Shown in pieces: positions 8,201-8,488 of a DNA stretch of 8,488 bases. The position numbers and the translations under genes are program-made. The notes under the pieces were generated by a model. It did no database searches. It saw only the letters and a list, made by a program, of their open reading frames with translations, and had not been told where the DNA came from. Origin of the DNA: an uncultured Bacilli bacterium (GTDB taxonomy: Bacteria > Bacillota_I > Bacilli_A > RF39 > UBA660); the NCBI GenBank assembly GCA_934096025.1, contig CAKOLP010000030.1, positions 1 through 8,488 on the forward strand, in the 5' to 3' direction. The number at the start of each line of letters is the position of its first letter. The first letter of the stretch is position 1.

Positions 8201-8488
8201 AGTATAACCAGTTCTTACAAAATTATTTTTGTTTAAACTCTTTAATACATCATAAGTATGAAGAGAATCACTAATATAACCAGTTCCACCATTAGCATCA
8301 TATTTAATCGTATAAGTATTAGCACTCCATACGGCATAGAACACAAATGTTTTATTTGGTTCACTCGTTAAATTATAAATACTTTGCATATCAGTATATG
8401 TAGCTGTTTTAGCATTCTTATCTTTTGACCAACCAAGGAATGTATAACCAGTTCTTACAAATGTATTCTTATTTAATGCTTCTTCTTG
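5222..8488 (-). CDS. Giant surface protein, C-terminal 1088 residues (InlB-type repeats plus beta-helix-like region)
   Basis: The frame is open from the right edge to TAA 5224-5222, so the N-terminus lies outside the window; the Met at 8389 is internal to a repeat and is not the start. In visible numbering (residue 1 at 8488), residues 1-299 are four repeats of 80-81 residues, the first cut by the edge. They have the Listeria-Bacteroides/Flg_new signature TYTIKYDGNG, then GYTFLGWS, then LYAVWSAN. Residues 300-376 are a more divergent repeat ending LYAHW, and 377-451 a degenerate unit without GW. The remaining ~637 residues are not repeats: an extended region to about 580, a segment with ETVDEAFTYC (582-591), then beta-helix-like rungs (SGVTLTINGNLTVGGEI, about 699-715; LPGSSLTVEEGASLTFDD, about 938-955; KGTLVSKGSLVGNI, about 1031-1044). 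From memory this layout resembles large surface proteins of uncultured gut Firmicutes; I cannot check that here. No catalytic motif, LPXTG or SLH is visible, so any anchor is probably N-terminal, as in its neighbour. Adhesion or surface display is inferred. It is transcribed separately from the downstream lipoprotein gene. Confidence 0.95.
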   Translation of the reverse strand, partial: QEEALNKNTFVRTGYTFLGWSKDKNAKTATYTDMQSIYNLTSEPNKTFVFYAVWSANTYTIKYDANGGTGYISDSLHTYDVLKSLNKNNFVRTGYTFLGWSKDKNAKTATYKDMENVSNLATENGSVVTLYAVWSANTYTIKYDGNGATSGQMENSTHVYDILKNLNKNRYEKIGYTFLGWTKTKGSKQVDYTDETGVINLATENGSVVTLYAVWSANTYTIKYDGNGSTSGQMENSHLTYDVTFRLTKNSYLRKGYTFLGWSEDKNATTPTYLDETVIVNLSTTPNDVVVLYAVWSINTYTINYYLNDEQDSAHPADKVTNPLTYTVEDYYVLNNPTRKYYIFLGWYTEKVGGTKVTELNNSVGNMNLYAHWQEEVFIVTAYDESGGSLGTFNSRYGEIDLSVKYNYNSYRYNVTWVNADGSSINATYDNITKKLSNITSNMTIKAIRTDRYFNVNIIYKDKDNMATLAKFDFVNKIAGISLDHIKWGDKIAGLSRQIVIRSGNLNVFYMTTFDEINWNYITPLYDNSNRKDINDNMIFHVDNDKDELTIIVLCVQPSAIVSDSAIVETDNFNYKEAIFFETVDEAFTYCAGQTKNLYLRLFGTANYDSKTILAGDCITNQTTINAYNFNSGTYNFTTSSYKIDLKNNTLTKNINMPANVKIILPYNRSDVENDGYINLLNTKKTAYSAVHSILKIASGVTLTINGNLTVGGEIVDSNSYVESHGFLMNDGKIIINSTATLNAWGFVGGAGSIETVSGALITDVLCIYDWPGGSVALARRNINIFPFESYSFHNISCKTTIVYGAKFDAWTQIYAAGAWIQKSFLCFIGTGGLFELTSPTAYVVHSAEDTYNTLNQTTGAISLVDSGMNSSFTSRHQDTTQREVLDIYGDFKDNYISIEIQGYGIKTSTLMAMPIGFMRINVKSGNGILKENSYKFLPGSSLTVEEGASLTFDDNTNVIFYSDYADNYNYLKDDITSLSGVDNELSYIYNHKMWYAYYNYCVKYNTSTKAFENIAKQTPSVSFGAECIVKGTLVSKGSLVGNIYKYSTGKINTLKTTLDVMNVTEIDMVLIVIKYYYVTVELNIINK
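6209..6415 (-). other. Beta-helix-like rung segment in the C-terminal region of the surface protein
   Basis: Visible residues 692-760 show short alternating strands with Gly/Asn turns: ASGVTLTINGNLTVGGEI, then GFLMNDGKIIINSTATLNAWG, then GAGSIETVSGALITD. The spacing of hydrophobic pairs and Gly/Asn corners is that of right-handed parallel beta-helix (pectin-lyase-like) proteins. No carbohydrate-active-enzyme catalytic motif is apparent, so a structural or binding role is more likely than catalysis. The fold is inferred from pattern only. Confidence 0.5.
7779..8135 (-). repeat. Near-identical tandem DNA repeat, 243-base period
   Basis: Bases 7779-7892 match 8022-8135 at 108 of 114 positions by my hand alignment, at an offset of exactly 243 bases (81 codons). 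The repeat spans the junction of protein units: end of one unit (NLATENGSVV, LYAVWSAN) and start of the next (TYTIKYDGNG, TSGQMENS). A third, shorter and more diverged copy of the junction is near 8288-8338. The in-frame offset means exchange between copies would add or remove whole repeats. Confidence 0.9.
8157..8461 (-). repeat. Near-identical tandem DNA repeat, 240-base period
   Basis: Bases 8157-8221 match 8397-8461 at 62 of 65 positions by hand alignment, offset 240 bases (80 codons). This segment encodes the middle of the unit (FVRTGYTFLGW, then SKDKNAKTATY) in the two right-most visible repeats. It is a different part of the unit from that shared by the neighbouring pair. Confidence 0.9.

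Larger units (their letters stand above)
7361..8488 (-). repeat. InlB/Flg_new-type repeat array of the upstream surface protein
   Basis: Five units are visible: a partial one (8488-8318), then 8317-8078 (80 residues), 8077-7835 (81), 7834-7592 (81) and a divergent 77-residue one (7591-7361). The first four share GYTFLGW and LYAVWS or FYAVWS with an Asn-linked junction into TYTIKY. They carry the insert Y-x-D-x...N-L before the last strand, which distinguishes them from the A, B and C units of the neighbouring lipoprotein. A further degenerate unit may occupy 7360-7136. The array continues beyond the right edge. Confidence 0.92.

Noticed and set aside
8387..8389. ATG as start of the right-hand gene
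   Set aside because: The frame stays open to the edge and encodes the GYTFLGW part of another repeat upstream of this Met; there is no RBS or signal peptide at this Met, so the gene begins outside the window.
7561..8488. Regularly spaced direct repeats as a CRISPR array
   Set aside because: The 240-243-base period, coding continuity in one frame and lack of short unique spacers identify them as protein repeats.
377..8488. Mycoplasma-type genetic code (TGA as Trp)
   Set aside because: The conserved Gly-Trp positions I checked use TGG, and both large frames read through thousands of bases without needing TGA; both stops are TAA.
1..8488. tRNA, rRNA, riboswitch, insertion sequence or defence genes
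   Set aside because: Nearly all of the window is coding; the two gaps (281-376 and 5099-5221) are fully explained by terminators, a promoter and an RBS, and no transposase, inverted-repeat element end or RNA gene pattern is seen.

Overview
The window is AT-rich (about one third G+C by spot counts of a few lines), and every gene I can support lies on the minus strand. It reads as a fragment of a low-GC Gram-positive-type or relative-of-Mollicutes bacterium (Bacillota, Erysipelotrichia, Acholeplasma- or Izemoplasma-like). The clues are a lipoprotein signal peptide, a strong Shine-Dalgarno site, sigma-A-like promoter hexamers and U-tailed terminators. Trp is TGG at the conserved Gly-Trp positions I checked and no in-frame TGA interrupts the long frames, so the Mycoplasma/Spiroplasma code is not indicated. 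The exact lineage is inference.

Layout in the direction of transcription (right to left): 8488-5222 holds the 3' part, 1088 codons, of a giant surface protein that begins outside the window. It has four 80-81-residue InlB/Listeria-Bacteroides-type (Flg_new) repeats, the first cut by the window edge, then two divergent units, then a ~640-residue C-terminal region with beta-helix-like rungs. A perfect 14-bp terminator hairpin follows at 5175-5213. Immediately after it come a promoter (5144-5172) and a ribosome binding site for the second giant gene, 5098-377. That gene encodes a 1573-residue lipoprotein made almost entirely of 22 InlB B-like repeats. It ends at a second terminator (325-362). 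A third, smaller gene starts at 280 and runs off the left edge; I do not recognise its product.

The main finding is the organisation of the 1573-residue protein. Its 22 repeats fall into three length and sequence classes: A (74 residues), B (71) and C (62-64). They are arranged in A-B-C cassettes of 207-209 residues, with irregular cassettes that look like unit loss or duplication. The protein has no recognisable head domain and no C-terminal anchor. The two adjacent giant proteins use different subfamilies of the same repeat. The upstream gene's repeats are still nearly identical at DNA level and show staggered sharing between neighbours, as expected of ongoing recombination. Together they look like a locus for large, recombination-prone surface proteins (adhesion, stalk or surface-coat role inferred). 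I see no RNA gene, CRISPR array, insertion sequence, defence system or enzyme in the window.
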